Shown one piece after another: positions 5,728 through 6,035 of a DNA stretch of 6,035 nucleotides. Source of the DNA: Anaerobacillus sp. (GTDB taxonomy: Bacteria > Bacillota > Bacilli > Bacillales_H > Anaerobacillaceae). Where the stretch lies: NCBI GenBank assembly GCA_007120055.1, contig SKOL01000232.1:1-6035 (forward strand). Direction: 5' to 3'. Both the position numbers and the translations under genes were made by a program. Within the stretch, counting starts at the first letter, position 1, and each line of letters starts with the position of its first letter. The notes below the pieces were generated by a model that did no database searches, was not told where the DNA came from, and was given only the letters and a program-made list of their open reading frames with translations.

Positions 5728-6035
5728 TTAAAGAACCATTCCGCCACCAACATTGATGACTTCACCAGTAATATAGGAAGCCTGATCTGAAGATAGGAAA
5801 GCTATAGAATTTCCAACATCTTCAGGTGATCCAGCTCTTCCCATAGGGATTTTAGAAATCATAAGATCCCAAACCTTCTCTGGAACTCCTCTTGTCATAT
5901 CAGTATCAATAAAACCTGGACAAATAGCATTTACAGTAACACCTTTTCGCCCTAATTCGCGTGCTGCCGTTTTCGTTAAGCCTACTACCCCAGCTTTTGC
6001 TGCTGCATAATTCGCCTGGCCAACATTGCCAAGCC
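5728..6035 (-). CDS. SDR-family NAD(P)-dependent oxidoreductase, FabG-like, C-terminal part (5' end outside window)
   Basis: The visible 101 residues are the C-terminal 40 percent of a classical short-chain dehydrogenase, which interconverts a hydroxyl and a keto group with NAD(P). The active-site motif is intact as YAAAK in the segment NVGQANYAAAKAGVVGLTK, followed by ELGRKGVTVNAICPGFIDTDM, the PG loop that closes over the cofactor. The chain ends with IPMGRAGSPEDV, AFLSSDQASYITGEVINVGGGMVL and TAA at 5728-5730. These are the usual endings of 3-oxoacyl-ACP reductase-like and 3-hydroxybutyrate dehydrogenase-like SDRs. The part that would show NAD or NADP preference is outside the window. Beside a CoA-transferase and an acid transporter it is more likely a catabolic oxidoreductase than the fatty-acid synthesis FabG, but this is inference. 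Confidence 0.95.
   Translation of the reverse strand, partial: LGNVGQANYAAAKAGVVGLTKTAARELGRKGVTVNAICPGFIDTDMTRGVPEKVWDLMISKIPMGRAGSPEDVGNSIAFLSSDQASYITGEVINVGGGMVL

Noticed and set aside
1..6035. CRISPR array, tRNA, rRNA, insertion sequence or phage genes
   Set aside because: I saw no regularly spaced repeats, no tRNA-like cloverleaf, no transposase or integrase coding sequence and no terminal inverted repeats around the relic.

Overview
The window looks like part of the chromosome of a low-GC Gram-positive bacterium, probably a Bacillaceae relative. The DNA is AT-rich, ribosome binding sites are strong GGAGG types, starts include GTG and TTG, the binding protein is a lipoprotein, and a near-consensus CcpA cre site lies upstream of the transporter. 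All supported genes are on the minus strand, so transcription runs from high to low coordinates.

Layout in transcription order: (1) 6035-5728, the C-terminal part of an SDR (FabG-like) oxidoreductase with its YxxxK active site; (2) 5685-4090, a fused alpha/beta family I acyl-CoA:carboxylate CoA-transferase of the propionate/acetate CoA-transferase (YdiF/PCT) type; (3) 4089-3995, an intergenic gap with a terminator-like hairpin and a cre site; (4) 3994-1107, a complete TRAP transporter in the order dctP-dctQ-dctM, with a 12-bp hairpin between dctP and dctQ; (5) about 1070-646, a decayed stretch in which a fragment resembling a 3-hydroxyacyl-CoA dehydrogenase is joined to an internally deleted SDR; (6) 645-539, a short AT-rich leader; (7) 538-1, the N-terminal 179 residues of an intact 3-hydroxyacyl-CoA dehydrogenase, cut by the window edge.

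Taken together the genes suggest a catabolic cluster for an organic acid. The TRAP system would import a carboxylate using an ion gradient, the CoA-transferase would activate it by exchange with an acyl-CoA such as acetyl-CoA, and the two dehydrogenases would oxidise a hydroxy or hydroxyacyl-CoA intermediate. A short-chain hydroxy or fatty acid is a reasonable guess, but the substrate cannot be read from the sequence. The cre site would put uptake under carbon catabolite control.

I see no clearly new system. The most unusual parts are the chimeric relic at 646-1070, with a perfect inverted repeat at its fusion point, and a Tyr in place of the usual Asn in the HFFNP motif of the intact dehydrogenase.
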